The notes under the pieces are model-generated. The model saw only the letters and a program-made list of their open reading frames with translations. It was not told the DNA's origin and ran no database searches. A program made the position numbers and the translations under genes. Shown piece by piece: positions 21,891-34,437 of a stretch of 64,000 nucleotides of DNA (position 1 is the first letter of the stretch; every line of letters starts with the position of its first letter). The stretch lies in the NCBI GenBank assembly GCA_033782935.1, contig JAWQEG010000414.1, forward strand, positions 544,270 through 608,269, read 5' to 3'. This DNA comes from Petrolisthes cinctipes (lineage: Eukaryota; Arthropoda; Malacostraca; Decapoda; Porcellanidae).

Positions 21891-23330
21891 TTTTTTTTTT
21901 TTTTTTTTTTTACATATAGTGAGTGGAGGAAAGGAAAAAACAAATAAATAAATGGTTCCATTTGCCTATTGGCATCATCCACTCATAAAATATTTAAAAC
22001 AACTGGATTTAAATTGCTGGGGGTTATAACTTGCTGGAAAACATTCCCTTGGTAGAGAATTCCACAGGGAAGTAGTACGGGGAGTAAATGAATTTTTGTA
22101 AGCAGTTGTCCTGCAACGTGGAGGAGTCAGTGTAAACTCATGCACATTCTCAGCTGCCCTAGTCCTCCGTGGGAAGACGTGAAGGGGTGGTATAATCGGG
22201 GCAAGTTCATCCGAACATTTCTTATAAAAGTATCTATAAAATAGTGCAAGGAAAGCAACATTTCTACGTACTGATAAGGGAGGGAATTCATTAGTGATCA
22301 TAGGATTATTGATCAGTCTGATAGCTCTGTTTTGAATTTTATCTAATTGTCTTAACACTACCGATCCACAACCAGCCCACAGAGGTGAACAATATTCCAT
22401 CTGGGAATGCACATGACTCTTATATATTACTGCTAACTGCTCGTCAGTCAAATAATTACAAGCTCTGTATGAAAGTCCCATCTTCCTAGATGCAGTTTTG
22501 GCAATGGATTTTACATAGGGAGTCCAACTGAGGTTTTCATTTAAAGTTACATTAAGGAGATCAATGCTGTGGGACTTGGGGATATTTGTATTATTGAAAA
22601 TAATGTGAGAATCTTGATTATCTGATCTATTTGAGAACGGGATGTATTTAGTTTTATTTGCATTGAAAGAAACTAGGTTGTTTTGTCCCCATTCAAAGAT
22701 CTTCGTTAAGTCTTCATTTAATGAAATTGAAGTGGCAAGTTTGTATTCTAAAATATTGTGTTGAGTAAAACTATCATTAAATGAGAAGGAACTGTGAATA
22801 GTTGAATCATCAACATAGGAGTGAATTGAATTCTGAGTAACTGACAAAAGATCATTAATATGAATGAGGAACAAAGTTGGAGCCAAGACCGCTCCTTGAG
22901 GAACACCAGCATTAATGGGATGAAAGTCGGAATACAGACCATCTACCATCACACGTAATTTTCTGTTGCTAAGATATGAATTAATTAGGGGAACAAAAGA
23001 TTGAAGGCCATAATGTGGAAGCTTAGACAGTAATGATCTGTGCCATACTCTGTCAAAGGCTTTAGATATATCAAGGCAAATTGTGTGAGTCTCTCCATGT
23101 TTATCAGTTGATTGGAATATGTTATCTGTGAAATAACAGAGCAGGTCCACAGTAGATCGTCTCTGTCTAAAGCCATATTGCTTATCATTTAGCAGATGAT
23201 TTTTCTCAAAGTGTTTAACAAAGTGATTGTTAAGAACTATTTCAAATACTTTATTAACTACAAGTGCTTTTTCTGATCCAAAGAATTTAACGTCATATGC
23301 TACATACTTATTGATGTTTTTGGGGATGGT
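21891..23330 (-). mobile_element. 5'-truncated LINE inserted in gag, Jockey/CR1-like
   Basis: A poly(A) tail of 21 (T on the plus strand, 21891-21911) marks the 3' end. The minus-strand coding region runs back to about 23330, where gag resumes, so the 5' part was lost, as is usual for target-primed reverse transcription. About 1.44 kb. No clear target duplication was found on the two gag sides. Confidence 0.85.
21975..23323 (-). CDS. LINE reverse transcriptase, open but 5'-truncated
   Basis: Reverse transcriptase of a non-LTR retrotransposon. The frame is open without stops from about 23323 (no start codon; the first ATG at 23150 gives 391 aa) to a stop at 21975. RT blocks are in order: KQYGFRQRRSTVDLL, ICLDISKAFDRVWH, AGVPQGAVLAPTLFL, the catalytic SYVDDSTIHS, and a thumb region (EYCSPLWAG). 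The C-terminus RTTSLWNSLPRECFPASYN is typical of several LINE clades. The endonuclease and ORF1 are missing. The absence of stops contrasts with the decayed Gypsy frames around it and suggests that it is younger. Confidence 0.85.
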
Positions 23331-23768
23331 AAACTACATAATTCATTATCATGGGTTCAGAGAATGTTTAAAACAAAGGCAGACAACATAAATACAAGTG
23401 AACCAGCAAAAGCACTTGCACTATCAGGGTCTCTAGCTCTGAATTCGAAGGAATCTCGTATTATACATCGTGAATTGCAGATTACTCAATCCATGGGTAC
23501 GAAGATTTTTAATTTTGATGCCACACCGACTCAAGGGAAATCACAGGGAAAACGTTGCAAACACTGTAACGGAAATAATCATATTACCAATGAATGTTAT
23601 AACTTGCATAATACTAAAAGAAATTATCAAGGGAAAAGTAATCATACATACTATTCTTTTCATGAGTCAAATTCGCATTCCTTAGATGAATACATGATCC
23701 TTAACAGAATGAAACAGGACTTGCACAATCGAAACATGATGTATGAAACGAGACCGCCACAATATTAA
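23325..23768 (+). pseudogene. gag, C-terminal part with zinc knuckle
   Basis: Continuation of gag after the LINE. A CCHC zinc knuckle, CKHCNGNNHITNEC (C-x2-C-x4-H-x4-C, near residues 65-80 of the 134-aa frame from 23364), identifies a nucleocapsid domain, which binds genomic RNA. Reading is open in from about 23326, so the gag/LINE junction lies near there. The frame ends at 23766. Confidence 0.8.
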
Positions 23769-24720
23769 AATAGCATCAAACGTCCCGAAAATAAAACTGT
23801 AAGCCCTGTCGTCGCATTTACCGATAATGTACTATAATTCCCTGACCTAGTATCACATTGTAACACTCCATTAATAATTAGACACAGGCACAGCAGTTTC
23901 CTTGTTATCGGATAATTCCTTTAACATATTGTGCAAATTAGGTCCCCAGCGGCATTTATAAACCAAGATTGAGCTGGTGACATAGAATTGTCAACCATGA
24001 CAGGCAATAAATTACAGGTATTAGGGAAACTAACCCTTCCTGTACGGTTAGACAAGGGATTTAACCATATACATATTGAATTTTATATAATACGAAATTA
24101 TAAACTAGGTTTATCATACCTTATCAAACAAACCATAATAATAAACCCTAAACATAAAATAATACATTTTAGGAATTAATGTATTCCAATACAGGATTGT
24201 CCAGGCCAATATATAAGTCCATGTAATGTTAACCCTATACGTATTGAAAATGAGGGAAATGACTCCATTATCATAAAGGCCATTGCTGCATATAATATTA
24301 TATTAACTCCAAATTTCATCCATAAATTGAAGGTAAAGCTTCCATCTCATGTACAGCCACAAACTACCGTTCTATCCTTAATAGAACCAGTAAAATAATA
24401 TATAACTTTATTACTTTACCCAATGTAAACAGTGGAAATATCACTGATATTAATAAAACATCTACCAATATTCATGTAAAGAAAGGAACATATCTATGTG
24501 ATCTGTACAGATGGAAGTTAGACCAAATACCACAAGGAAATATTGTATCGGTTCTTACCGAAGGCTATAAATAGATAGTCACGTAAGGGAGCAACTTAGA
24601 CATTTTGTCAGTGGACACAATTTTCCACTTTATCGTGATAATCTCATCACCATACTAGTCACATATCGAAATGCGATTGCCCTACCTGGTGAATCCTTAG
24701 GATGAACCAACATTATGAAG
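23769..24720 (+). pseudogene. decayed protease/linker region of pol
   Basis: Short broken frames between gag and reverse transcriptase. A stretch near 23885 (GTAVSLL-like in one frame, around gacacaggcacagcagtttcc) could be a degraded aspartic protease DTG-type motif, but this is a weak reading. The frame at 23988-24179 is in the correct position for protease sequence. Many stops. Confidence 0.35.
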
Positions 24721-24729
24721 CATACCATT

Positions 24730-25266
24730 ACACTAACATCTCCTCAACCCATTTATTCGAGCATATAGACTACCGTACCTCATAGTAGGCAGAAAGTTGT
24801 AAAGAAAATTATTAATGAAATGATGGATGAAGGCATTATTAAGAATTCTAACTCCCCTTTTAACAGCCCGATGTTGTTGGTTAAAAAAAAAAAAAATAAT
24901 AATGGTGAATTTAGGCCAGTCATTGATTGCAGAAAAATAAATAATGCTACAATTAAAGATAAATATCCCCTCCCTCCTTTAAGATGTTTTGTCTAACATT
25001 GGTGAAACAAGACCTATGATATTCTCCACCTTAAAACTTCGTCAGTGGAAACTGGCAAGTAGCATTAATAATAAAAGTCAACCCATTACAACATTTAATA
25101 CTTCCCATGGTTATTATGAATACATTCGTAGACCATTTGGGTTATGTAATGCTCCATCCACATTTCAGCATATGGTCAATTTTCGTATTGGTTTTATTAA
25201 TAACGTAGTCATCGCTAATCTCAACGATTTGATTATTTTTCTAAAGACGTACATTCATAATAAGTA
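24730..25266 (+). pseudogene. Gypsy reverse transcriptase, inactive
   Basis: RT domain pieces in several frames: EMMDEGIIKNSNSPFNSP near 24815-24870, EFRPVIDCRKINNATIKD near 24906-24960, then (from 24989) a frame with TTFNTSHGYYEYIRRPFG and LCNAPSTFQHMVN. These are the Gypsy RT blocks that copy element RNA into DNA. The catalytic YxDD position reads NLNDL, so an active-site aspartate is lost, and frame breaks separate the blocks (for example near 24985). Confidence 0.85.
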
Positions 25267-25579
25267 ACAATAAAGAAGCTTATCCAGATATTACATTAGG
25301 TAGGCCTCAAACTTTAAATGTCTATGTGTCATTTTCTTACCAGAAAAATAAAATTTTAGGTTATACATTAACCGCCACTGTGCTCCATACACAATCTGAT
25401 AAAATACGAGCAATGAAAGTATTCACTATTCTAAATAAATGCTTCTAACGTAAAATCATTCTTGGGTTTATGTTCTTATTATAGAATCTTTGTAAAGAAT
25501 TTTTCCCAAGTAGCTAAACCCCTAAATAATCAACTCGAGATTTTGTATGGATGCCAGAAAAAACAGCTGAGCTTTGAAT

Positions 25580-25870
25580 TATTAAAGGTTAAATAATGTC
25601 AGCTCCAATTTTTGCGTTCCCAAATATTCATTAACTTATATCACGTGTACAGATGCTTCTTCAGTAGGCTTAGGCGCTGTACTTATGTAAGAGATAGCTA
25701 TGGGTCTATGTCAGGTATGTGCTTATGCTTCGAGAATATTAAATGCACAGGGAACTCGTTACTCTGTAACAAAACAGAAAACTTAAGCAATCTTATGGGC
25801 ACTTCGTACTTTTAGAGAAATCGTATTAGGCTATCCTTTACAAGTTTTTCGCGAAGTATCAAACAATCCT
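25580..25870 (+). pseudogene. Gypsy RNase H, inactive
   Basis: In one frame TCTDASSVGLGAVLM is followed by a stop, then AYASRILNAQGTRYSVT, a stop, and AILWALRTFREIVLGYPL. This is the ordered signature of Ty3/Gypsy RNase H, which removes the RNA strand during reverse transcription. Two stop codons at about 25690 and 25783 break it. Confidence 0.8.
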
Positions 25871-26083
25871 TGGCTTACTATAACCTCAAACCCTAACGGG
25901 AAAATTAGCCAGATAATATCTAACAATTCAGGAATTTCTCCCGCATATTGATATTAACTACCTTCCAGGACGATTAAATAAAGTATATATAGATCCCTTA
26001 AACAGTCATCTTGTCCTTTAGTTCCGAGGACACCCATGGACTTTGACCTTAATGCGGTTTGTAAACATTAGCAAACGGATTCT

Positions 26084-26930
26084 ATGATAAATGTAATAAG
26101 ATATTCATTAAAACTGAGGATGACAATAATGGACCAGAATTACTTAAATAACTTTTCCCTTTATGATGATATTATTTACAGAAAACTAAGGAAACGTGAC
26201 GTACAAACCAATCACATAGTGATACAACGAATAATAATTCCCTCAGTATTAATTACCCTTATATCATAATGCAGCAGGACATCCTGGGAGAGATAGGTAC
26301 CTGACCACTCTCCATACAATATACTATTAACATAAACTAAGGGTAGATGATAAAAAACATATATCGCTCAGTGCGAGACATGCAATGCAAATCAAGGCCA
26401 TACATTTGGACCTGTTCCATGACGGGAATCCCTAATCCTGGACAAATCATGGGACATAGTAGGAATAGATCTACTTTCCTTACCAATTTCGAATCAGGGT
26501 GCAAATAAGTTATTACCTATGGTTAACCATTTTCTAGATATCTAGTGGCGGCACCACTACGATAAAAACCGCAAATGTAAGTGCACATAATTATATTTAA
26601 AATCATATTAAAATTCCCATATACATGTCCCGATATTATAAAAGGTATCTGATTTCTACTATATTAAGCAAACGTTTGTATTACCATATCTCCCAGCACC
26701 TCATGGGTTAACAAAACGGCAAAACCGTAAAATACTAGAAATACTTCGTGGCACAGAAACAATGAAAATCCCTCCACATGGGAAGACTGCATCGATATGA
26801 CAGTCAATAAACACTACAAAACACGGAAATAAAGGGAAAAACTCCACATGAAATACTATATGGCGTATGGATACCTCTTCCATATGATATAACAATTGCC
26901 ACAAAGAAGCCATGCTACAACATGGACATC
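26084..26930 (+). pseudogene. Gypsy integrase, broken
   Basis: The zinc-binding HHCC module is visible: HNAAGHPG near 26268-26291 and CETCNANQGHTFGPVP near 26368-26415. The catalytic core starts at SWDIVGIDLLSLPIS (about 26448-26495) and GANKLLPMVNHFLDI (26500-26545). A C-terminal core piece follows at about 26780-26890 (NTTKHGNKGKTPHEILYG). Integrase would insert the cDNA. Stops and frame changes separate all parts. Confidence 0.75.
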
Positions 26931-26979
26931 TACGCTGAACGACAGTGAGTTGCATTTCAACAATTTCATCATGATGTAC

Positions 26980-27229
26980 AAAACAATTTATAGGCTTGCA
27001 GGGAAATAATGCGTAATCGCCGACATAACAAAACAAATTATAGGCTTGCAGGGAAATAATGCGTAATCGCCGACATAACAAAACAAATTATAGGCTTGCA
27101 GGGAAATAATGCATAATCGCCGACATAACAAAACAAATTATAGGCTTGCAGGGAAATAATGCGTGATCGCTGACATAACAAAACAAATTATAGGCTTGCA
27201 GGGAAATAATGCGTGATCGCCGACATAAT
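26980..27229. repeat. 50 bp tandem repeat, 5 copies
   Basis: Exact 50 bp period with copies starting at 26980, 27030, 27080, 27130 and 27180. The unit includes TTATAGGCTTGCAGGGAAAT and TAATCGCCGACATAAC; copies differ at one or two bases. It sits just after integrase inside the Gypsy-type element. Confidence 0.95.
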
Positions 27230-30071
27230 GAGTACCCGATCGAAACTTCACACTGTCATGTCTTTAGTAGGTATAACCTTATAATGAAGAATAATTTTAC
27301 CAGGCAGATTATATTGTTTATGTAAACAGAGTATAAAATTGGTACAAAGCGCACAAAAACCCAACATCCAAAATAAAACCAATCAATATCTCTGGGACAT
27401 CAACAATTTCCTCTTCCTAATAATATTATCCCTACTACTGATGGTAATATAATAAACAATTACAAACAAAAACTCCGATCGGTTTCCAATGAAAAATAAT
27501 ATTTCTTTTTACAGATGTGGCCCAAATCAACCTATACAACGGTTTTCATGTCTATACTCGCGGCGGCTACAAGCTCCGGCGAAGTGCATAACACAGATAA
27601 AGATGACGTCTTAAATCCGAGAGCTCTCGTTTACAATTTTATCAAACAGTTAAAAAGAAAAGGAAAATAAATAAAACATTGGTGACGAACGATATGATCA
27701 CTATTTCTTACTCTTTACAGGATATATGAATTATTACATAAATTTTCTGCCATTGAGCAGTGGTTACAGATAAGGTACTTAATGATACACTGGATTTGTT
27801 TGACAGGTATCACACAAATGAATTTACCTATTTAAATGCATTATATTCTATAGTGTCCTTTCACTATTGGGCGCCCTACAAATGAAGTCAGCGACTCAGG
27901 TAATATTGCTCGCTTATTATACAACAAATATAATGGCTTAGAGCCATCATCACAGCCTAGAGTGTGGTTTAGATAATTTTTAAGTGAAATTTCATGAGCA
28001 CTATTTGGTACTGCTTAGATAGTGGTATATGTAGGGGTTTCTTAATCTCACATCGTGCAGCAGCGAAACATAAAGAAGAGGAGTCGAAAGATGACAACCA
28101 AACGCCATGTCTCCCTCTTGATCTCTGTTTATTTTCTAACACACAAGTCTCCAGCAAAACAATAATAACATACATAATCTTTACATCATTTGCCAAACAT
28201 ACACCCCAAATTATGATATCAACTGGGCTATGTCACTTGTTCATAAATATATAGTGATGAGATCTTAATCTAATTACTAAATAAAGGGAAGTATATATCT
28301 GAAATAGTATTGGAACCTCAGAATGAAATCTAGGGAAAATGAAGGAAAACGGTGAACATATACAACATAAAGAAAATGGAATTTATCCGGTTACTGATGT
28401 AGACACATAATAACACTAACAGAATTCGAAATTCAACAGTATACAAGCATTATCCCATAAATAAAAGATTGCGGGACAAGCCGTTGCAAATCAAGATAAG
28501 GTAGAATAACAGGTATTTACTGTATTAGTACAAATCATTGCACAGAAACCACATACAATTAATATAACTTTACATGACCAACGAAAGAAAATATCTACAT
28601 ATATGGAATAATCACATCATATGTTTAGGCTTCTATTTATTTCTGTAAGTTGGCAGGAAAATGAATTGCGATGAGGAACTTAGAGAGGAATGACAATCAT
28701 TTATTAAAAAAAGTATTTACTGCGAGTACGGTAAGATCAACTCACAATTATTACCACTCCAACAACTACGAAATGTAATGGTACAATCAATGATGAAATA
28801 TCATCTTACTTATTATCTTTCATGAAACATTATTATACAGTCATGCGTAGTATTTTAATACAAGATCATATACTCATTATTATTATTCCCATAAGAGGTA
28901 AAATGTTATTAACAAGCTACGCACTTCAACAATTCCCAATGAAAATGGAAGTAATCCTTTAATATTCGATTTTCATCCAATAAGTATTATTCCTAGTGAT
29001 GACATCATCAGTGACACACAACACTTCAAGTGCCATGTTGCATATCTTCATATATGTTTGTCTTGCATATTTCTTTGCATTTAAGTTGCATTTAAGTCTC
29101 CGTAGAATTCAAAATCTCCATTTGCTTGTAATCAAAGTAATACTAATCAAACACTATATGCATGTACATTCATATCTATTACTAATCAAAACTCTCTTTC
29201 ATCATCCTATTTTAATTTCCACTATCTATACTTACCTGCTGATATATAATTAACATTAATTTGCCCTAATCACCCAACACATGGTAGGGTTTAAGGCTAC
29301 TATAAAGAAGCAGACTCATGTAAAATACGATCCAAGGGAATCGTTACCTTGCCTAGTAAACATACATTGCTTGAAAACATAACACATTCTCTTTCACTTT
29401 TCAACATATTTCATTTAATGTCGACTTATTTAACATCTCCTAATTATCAGTTGTTTCATAAACAAATGAATCTATTATGTTACTCAATGAGACTAGGATT
29501 CAAACATCCTTATTATATCATTTGATTCCTCCATATATTGATCAAAATAAAACTTGGTACCAATGTCTATTATCCCATGTCTTATCTTTCTGGCATGTAC
29601 TACAATTTTTTTTATATTGTATAAGACAGTCTACTATACTATTTTTGTATTGTATATGAAAGTCTATCGACGTATACTGAATTATCTTGTATTGAAAAGA
29701 ATCAGACTGTTATTTCACAGCCACAACATAGCAACACGGCTCCCCCCTCATTAATGTGTGAATCTTTAGCATAGGTTAGCTTATATACACACAATAACAT
29801 GCACCTAGCTAAACACATTAATTTTAAGATGATTTCTTTATGTACCATGTATTTATATTCATGTATTACCGGTAATGTTAATTTTAAGCATATGGTGTGC
29901 CTATGTCTTGGATGTCTATTTTGTATTAGTATTTAAGTATTCATTGTTAATTTCCTAGCTCCTTTATCCCTTTCCTCTGGATGAATCATCCTTGGATATA
30001 CCAAGTATTGTAAAATTTGTTCCCACAATAAAGTTCTAATCTGGGACAGATTTGGCAGCTGGCTCGAGCGA
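27230..30071 (+). other. 3' part of the Gypsy-type element, possible former env region
   Basis: About 2.8 kb between integrase and the 3' LTR, longer than a simple gag-pol element needs. No envelope domain is recognised. Many short AT-rich frames (27994-28254, 28996-29253, 29477-29659) include hydrophobic stretches but match nothing. No polypurine tract is seen before 30072. It may be a decayed third gene or accumulated insertions. Confidence 0.4.
27515..27670 (+). CDS. possible spliced signal-peptide-like small frame
   Basis: A 51-codon frame starts with ATG directly after TTTCTTTTTACAG, a good 3' splice acceptor. Its first 20 residues are hydrophobic (VFMSILAAATSSG) like a signal peptide. 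In insect errantivirus-type Gypsy elements the env gene is made from a spliced RNA just after integrase, and the position here matches. With no downstream envelope domain visible the call is weak. Confidence 0.25.
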   Translation: MWPKSTYTTVFMSILAAATSSGEVHNTDKDDVLNPRALVYNFIKQLKRKGK

Positions 30072-30713
30072 TGTACGGCTCCAAGAGGCAAGGCAGGTAA
30101 ATGATAAGATTAGCTAGGGTCAGCTAACCAGACTACCTGCCCAGAACCGGCATTAAATAAATAACCAATAGATAGACAGTAAGATAACCAGGTATCACAA
30201 ACTATTTATCAGTATAGGTACCTGGAGATAGGAGCAAGGGTCCTTTCAGCTACATGAGGCATGACTCAAAACCTCATGACCTTAGTTCCACGTGATTCAT
30301 CCTACCACATGACCACAGGTAACCCACAGTAAATCATAACCATCAAGTTGGTAATATTGTATCCAGACACAGCTGTCAACTCCAGTAGAAAATGTATATA
30401 AACAGTGAAGTTTAACTAATAGTTAGGATACTTAACACTGACTCCCAGGGCTATACACTTGTCTCCACAAAGAGAGACCATACAAATAAGACAAGGCACA
30501 TCATTATCATTCCCTGGATAGATATAAGTATATATTAATAAATTAAACCTTAAGAAACTTGTGAAGTCAATTACCTAAGAAAACCTAAGAAAGCACCCCG
30601 TCTTCCACGTTACCTAATACAACAACAACTACTACTACAACTACAACTCCAAGAATTACACACAAGTAAGTTACCAGTTTCTGCCCAGAGTTCAAGCCTT
30701 CAGAACTGGTACA
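30072..30713 (+). repeat. 3' LTR
   Basis: 642 bp, TGTACGGCTC to AGAACTGGTACA, differing from the 5' LTR at 8 positions by eye. The base sequence before it (GGCAGCTGGCTCGAGCGA) is not purine-rich, unlike a standard polypurine tract. Confidence 0.95.
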
Positions 30714-30715
30714 CT

Positions 30716-30847
30716 GGGTCTACTGCTCCTGCCACTCGTTTACATATTGCTATGCCTGTAAATCATTATGTTCTTCCTGCTGGGTTTACTGCTCCTGTCA
30801 CTCGTTTACATATTGCTGTGCCTGTAAATCAAGAGCGGACAACCTTT
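30716..30847. repeat. 66 bp direct duplication
   Basis: Two copies start GGGTCTACTGCTCCTG (30716) and GGGTTTACTGCTCCTG (30782), sharing ACTCGTTTACATATTGCT and GCCTGTAAATCA. They abut the 3' LTR, so this flank, like the 5' flank, begins with a tandem repeat. Confidence 0.85.
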
Positions 30848-31571
30848 GTACAGTAGGGCGAAGGTCAGATGAGACTTTCAGGAGCATGTCGCAGGCAGTA
30901 GTGACAAACGTTAACCACAAAGTGTCTTTGCATAAAAAATTTATTGAAACAAACATACAAATTAGTGAGATGGTTTGGTGACATTGTTCATTGAAGAGTG
31001 TTCTTGGTAAACATACAAATTAGTGTGATGGTTGGTTCTACTTGCCATAAACAATTGTTTTAATGTTCAGTTCAATGGATGAGAAACACAACAGAAGAAT
31101 ATTATTGAGGTGACAGTCCGAGAGCTGATAGTGAAGGTGAGACTTGGTGACCAGAGTACCAAGAGAGAGTGCACGGTTGACAAACAGTATTTGTCTCGGG
31201 CTGGACGATAGGACATCATGGGCCAGATCTGGTCTGCAGTCAGAGGTTGGCCACCCATTGCAGGCCAGATTCCATTATTAATTCGGAGTATGTTCACGGG
31301 CCACACAATATGCCTCTGTGGGCCGGATGTTACCCGCTCCTACTCTAAATATAGCCTGATGGACATCTTATTTATGACTTATATGTTACTTACTATTTAC
31401 CTTTCTTTGTCGGACTAGTTATACTCTGATCTTTTCTTTGCCAGTCATGTCGTTTACAAGTTATTTGTCTGCCAGACACACCTCCAACTTCGTTGTACCT
31501 CCCATTCATAGATGCTTTACACAAGAGAGTTTTATACAGAGTAGTTGACAGTAGCATTCTTGTCTTGTCTC

Positions 31572-31572
<1 letters not shown>
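30848..31572. other. unassigned sequence
   Basis: No gene recognised. A short repeat AAACATACAAATTAGTG occurs near 30950 and 31008. Frames at 31067-31306 and 31218-31418 overlap in opposite strands without domain features. Confidence 0.4.

Positions 31573-31573
<1 letters not shown>

Positions 31574-31620
<47 letters not shown>
31574..31620. repeat. (GA)n microsatellite
   Basis: About 23 GA units. Confidence 0.95.
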
Positions 31621-31625
<5 letters not shown>

Positions 31626-31890
31626 TTAGACGTGGGAAAGACAGAATGAACATAAACAAATCAAGACTTAAAAGAAATGTGCTCACTGCGAAATAAAACA
31701 CACACGCATTAAACTGGAACAATGACACGTGACAAGGAATGAACACAGAAATATAAAAACGAAAGAAAATGGTTATTGACTGGCAGGTGTGCAGTACAGA
31801 AGGGTGTATGGAATTATAATAGTGTGTCAAATTATAGGACATGTAATATTATAGAGCGTTTTTAGCCCATCAGAATGGTGGAATGTGAAG

Positions 31891-32098
31891 TTAATTTGTG
31901 GGGAAACAAACACACACATCTCTGCTTGGGTTCTTTACTTGGTTAATTTGTGGGGAAACAAACACACACATCTCTGCTTGGGGCCTTTACTTGGTTAATT
32001 TGTGGGGAAATAAACACACACATCTCTGCTTGGGTTCTTTACTTGGTTAATTTGTGGGGAAACAAACACACACATCTCTGCTTGGGTTCTTTACTTGG
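31891..32098. repeat. 52 bp tandem repeat, 4 copies
   Basis: Copies start at 31891, 31943, 31995 and 32047 with TTAATTTGTGGGGAAACAAA, then ACACACACATCTCTGCTTGG. Near-identical copies indicate recent expansion. Unrelated to the 52 bp satellite at 47.5 kb despite the equal period. Confidence 0.95.
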
Positions 32099-34080
32099 TC
32101 ACCGCTTCCTCTCTGCTACAGATTTCTACAATATGCCACTAGGAGGCATCACACACAAATAAGAATACTATATATAAATGTGGCATTTCAGAACAATAAA
32201 ATTAATAATGGATCACTTCCACAAACAAAAATAATTACAAATTAATATAGTAATTTGCCTTTTACATTATAACACTAATGGTGACGTTGCACAAATACAG
32301 TAACGTTATCAGTTGCACATTTAACGTACGTAAATGCTGTCAGTGAGTTTCGTAATTATAAAGTCTTCCTTAAGTTATCATCCTACTTACACAAAGTTTA
32401 AAACTACACTTTATTATTGTGTGGGTCATGGAATGTCAAGAATTCTTTCAGAAGGTTGCCGGACAGATAATATTAAGAACCACTGACTGACAGTGATGCT
32501 TTGGCTTAACAGTTATACTAAACTCATATCAATACCTTACTTAGGGTTGTCATAGATTTCATTCATTCACAGAACATTATTTAAAATATATACTAAGTTG
32601 CAAGTTTCTCCCTCACGTTTGAGACAAAGGTGGATGTGGAAAACATTATTATGGAGGAGAATGGTAGTAGGAATGTCATGGGTTAGGGAAGGGATTAAAT
32701 GATTACAAGGTAGGATACAGGTGTGTAATAAAGCAAGAAGTATTATGTCTATTTATGATAGTTGTAAGGAGGAGTGAAGTATACACCAAGGGAGAGTTAG
32801 GTAAGCAAGAAAAGTCATCAAGAGGGTAATACTATTGAATACTAATAATCACGATGGATATAATATTTTATTGAGTATTTTATCTGGGTATAATTTTGAG
32901 CATTAAAACTATAAGGTTTACGCCTATTTCAATTTTAATATCAGTACGGTGACAACTTAAGACATAGACTATAAATTATCAGAGTAGTAATATCAGAGTG
33001 AAACTGATAGGAGAGATTTGGGATTGGAAAGGCAAGCACAAAGTCCAGTCCAGTGTGGTAATAGGAAGGAACAAAAGAGGGAATGATTGATAGAGACAAT
33101 GGAAAGAAGAGTATTTGTCACACTGTATTACCCGTGTTAAACAAATGGTAACGAATAATGTTAAATCACAACAGGGACGAAATATTCATGTTACTAAAAT
33201 ACATGTCGAAGTTTAATTTAATACTTCATAGCAACCGAGGTATAAATGGAAGGTTACTTAACACTGAATGGGGAGAGGAGAGGCCAGGAGGGGAAGTACT
33301 GTATTTATGGAAAAAAAAAAAAAAACATGTAATGGCCTAACACACACTGCCATTATCTATGTTGATGACGTGTGTATCTGGCAACGTTATTGTATTCTTG
33401 CAACGTTGCCTCTATGACTGAAAATGCTTTGGTATCTTTAATATACAACTTTCTGGCAACATTATATATATTTCTGTGTGTTGGTATCCGTAAACAAAAA
33501 TCTTCCTTCACCAATATCATATATTTTTCAATAATATCATAATTCCACCTTCTAAACATATAAAGTATAATTATAACTTTGAGGTATTTGTCGTTAAATT
33601 AGTTTAGTTCACATATGGCCATCTGTAATATTATACATTTAAACCATATATAGCTGTCAATTCTATCACATAGAGTGTTCCCTGATTAACAGCAATGTAT
33701 CATGGACTAAGAAGGAGAAACTTCTGGTATTGACTGTACAGCTGTGTTTATGATTCCCGGAGACACCATCTTGTGGAGGAAAATTGACCTTTTCTATCTT
33801 TACTGGACAGCAGGTAGTTGAATCAAACTGTCTGACCAACACACACAGTGAAGCTATATATACATATGTATATATAAACATTTATTTATTTATATTGGTA
33901 TCTTTCTGCCCATCTATTTACCATTGATGAAATACATTAGTTGTTGTGTGTTCATAATGATACGAGTGGAATGGTGGTAATGACAGGTGTTACATTACAC
34001 TCTACTTTGACATTTTATTCTCCCCTTTCTTATCAGTTTCAAAGGTAGACCATTATCTCCCACACTCACTCCCTCCCTCC
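32099..34080. other. unassigned AT-rich sequence
   Basis: Nearly 2 kb with no recognised gene, RNA or strong repeat. Short frames (33158-33340, 33353-33559, 33666-33881) are isolated and lack domain features. A run of A lies at 33308-33325. Confidence 0.45.
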
Positions 34081-34142
34081 CTTTCTCCCTCGATTTCATT
34101 CTCACTCTCTCTCTCCCTCTCTCCATACTTGATTAAACCTTC

Positions 34143-34189
<47 letters not shown>

Positions 34190-34191
34190 GA
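34081..34191. repeat. (TC)n microsatellite
   Basis: Pyrimidine-rich stretch with an uninterrupted TC run from about 34146 to 34188. Mirror-symmetric homopyrimidine DNA of this kind can form triplex structures. Confidence 0.9.
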
Positions 34192-34437
34192 AACCCCCAT
34201 CGTTGAGGCAAAAATGGAGTGAGTTTATTTCCTCTCTCTCCAAGGTTGACGTCACCAACGAGAACTTTTGGGTGTAAGGTTATCCTCCATACACACGGGT
34301 CTGGACTACAAACAATATTATAGTTAGAACAAAGGTTTTTTATCCCCTTGTTTAGCCAGTATATAAATATTATCAGGTGTCAAAGACCAGTTATTATACA
34401 GAAGAAAACAAGTTATTAATTGTAATTATAACATGTA

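Larger units (their letters stand above)
20114..30713 (+). mobile_element. Gypsy-type LTR retrotransposon with decayed genes
   Basis: Two 642 bp LTRs flank about 9.3 kb with gag, reverse transcriptase, RNase H and integrase remnants in the Gypsy order, then about 3 kb that could have held a third (env-like) gene. The primer binding site is recognisable, but no purine-rich tract precedes the 3' LTR. No target duplication: GGTAT precedes the 5' LTR and CTGGG follows the 3' LTR. A LINE is inserted in gag (21891 to about 23330). All genes carry stops or frame breaks. Confidence 0.9.

Noticed and set aside
21881..23345. Target duplication around the LINE in gag
   Set aside because: The two gag sides share no convincing direct repeat; a small deletion on insertion is possible.
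26980..27229. 50 bp repeats as CRISPR or att sites
   Set aside because: No spacers; a simple tandem repeat within a retrotransposon.
30040..30071. Polypurine tract before the 3' LTR
   Set aside because: The sequence (GGCAGCTGGCTCGAGCGA) is mixed; no purine run is present.
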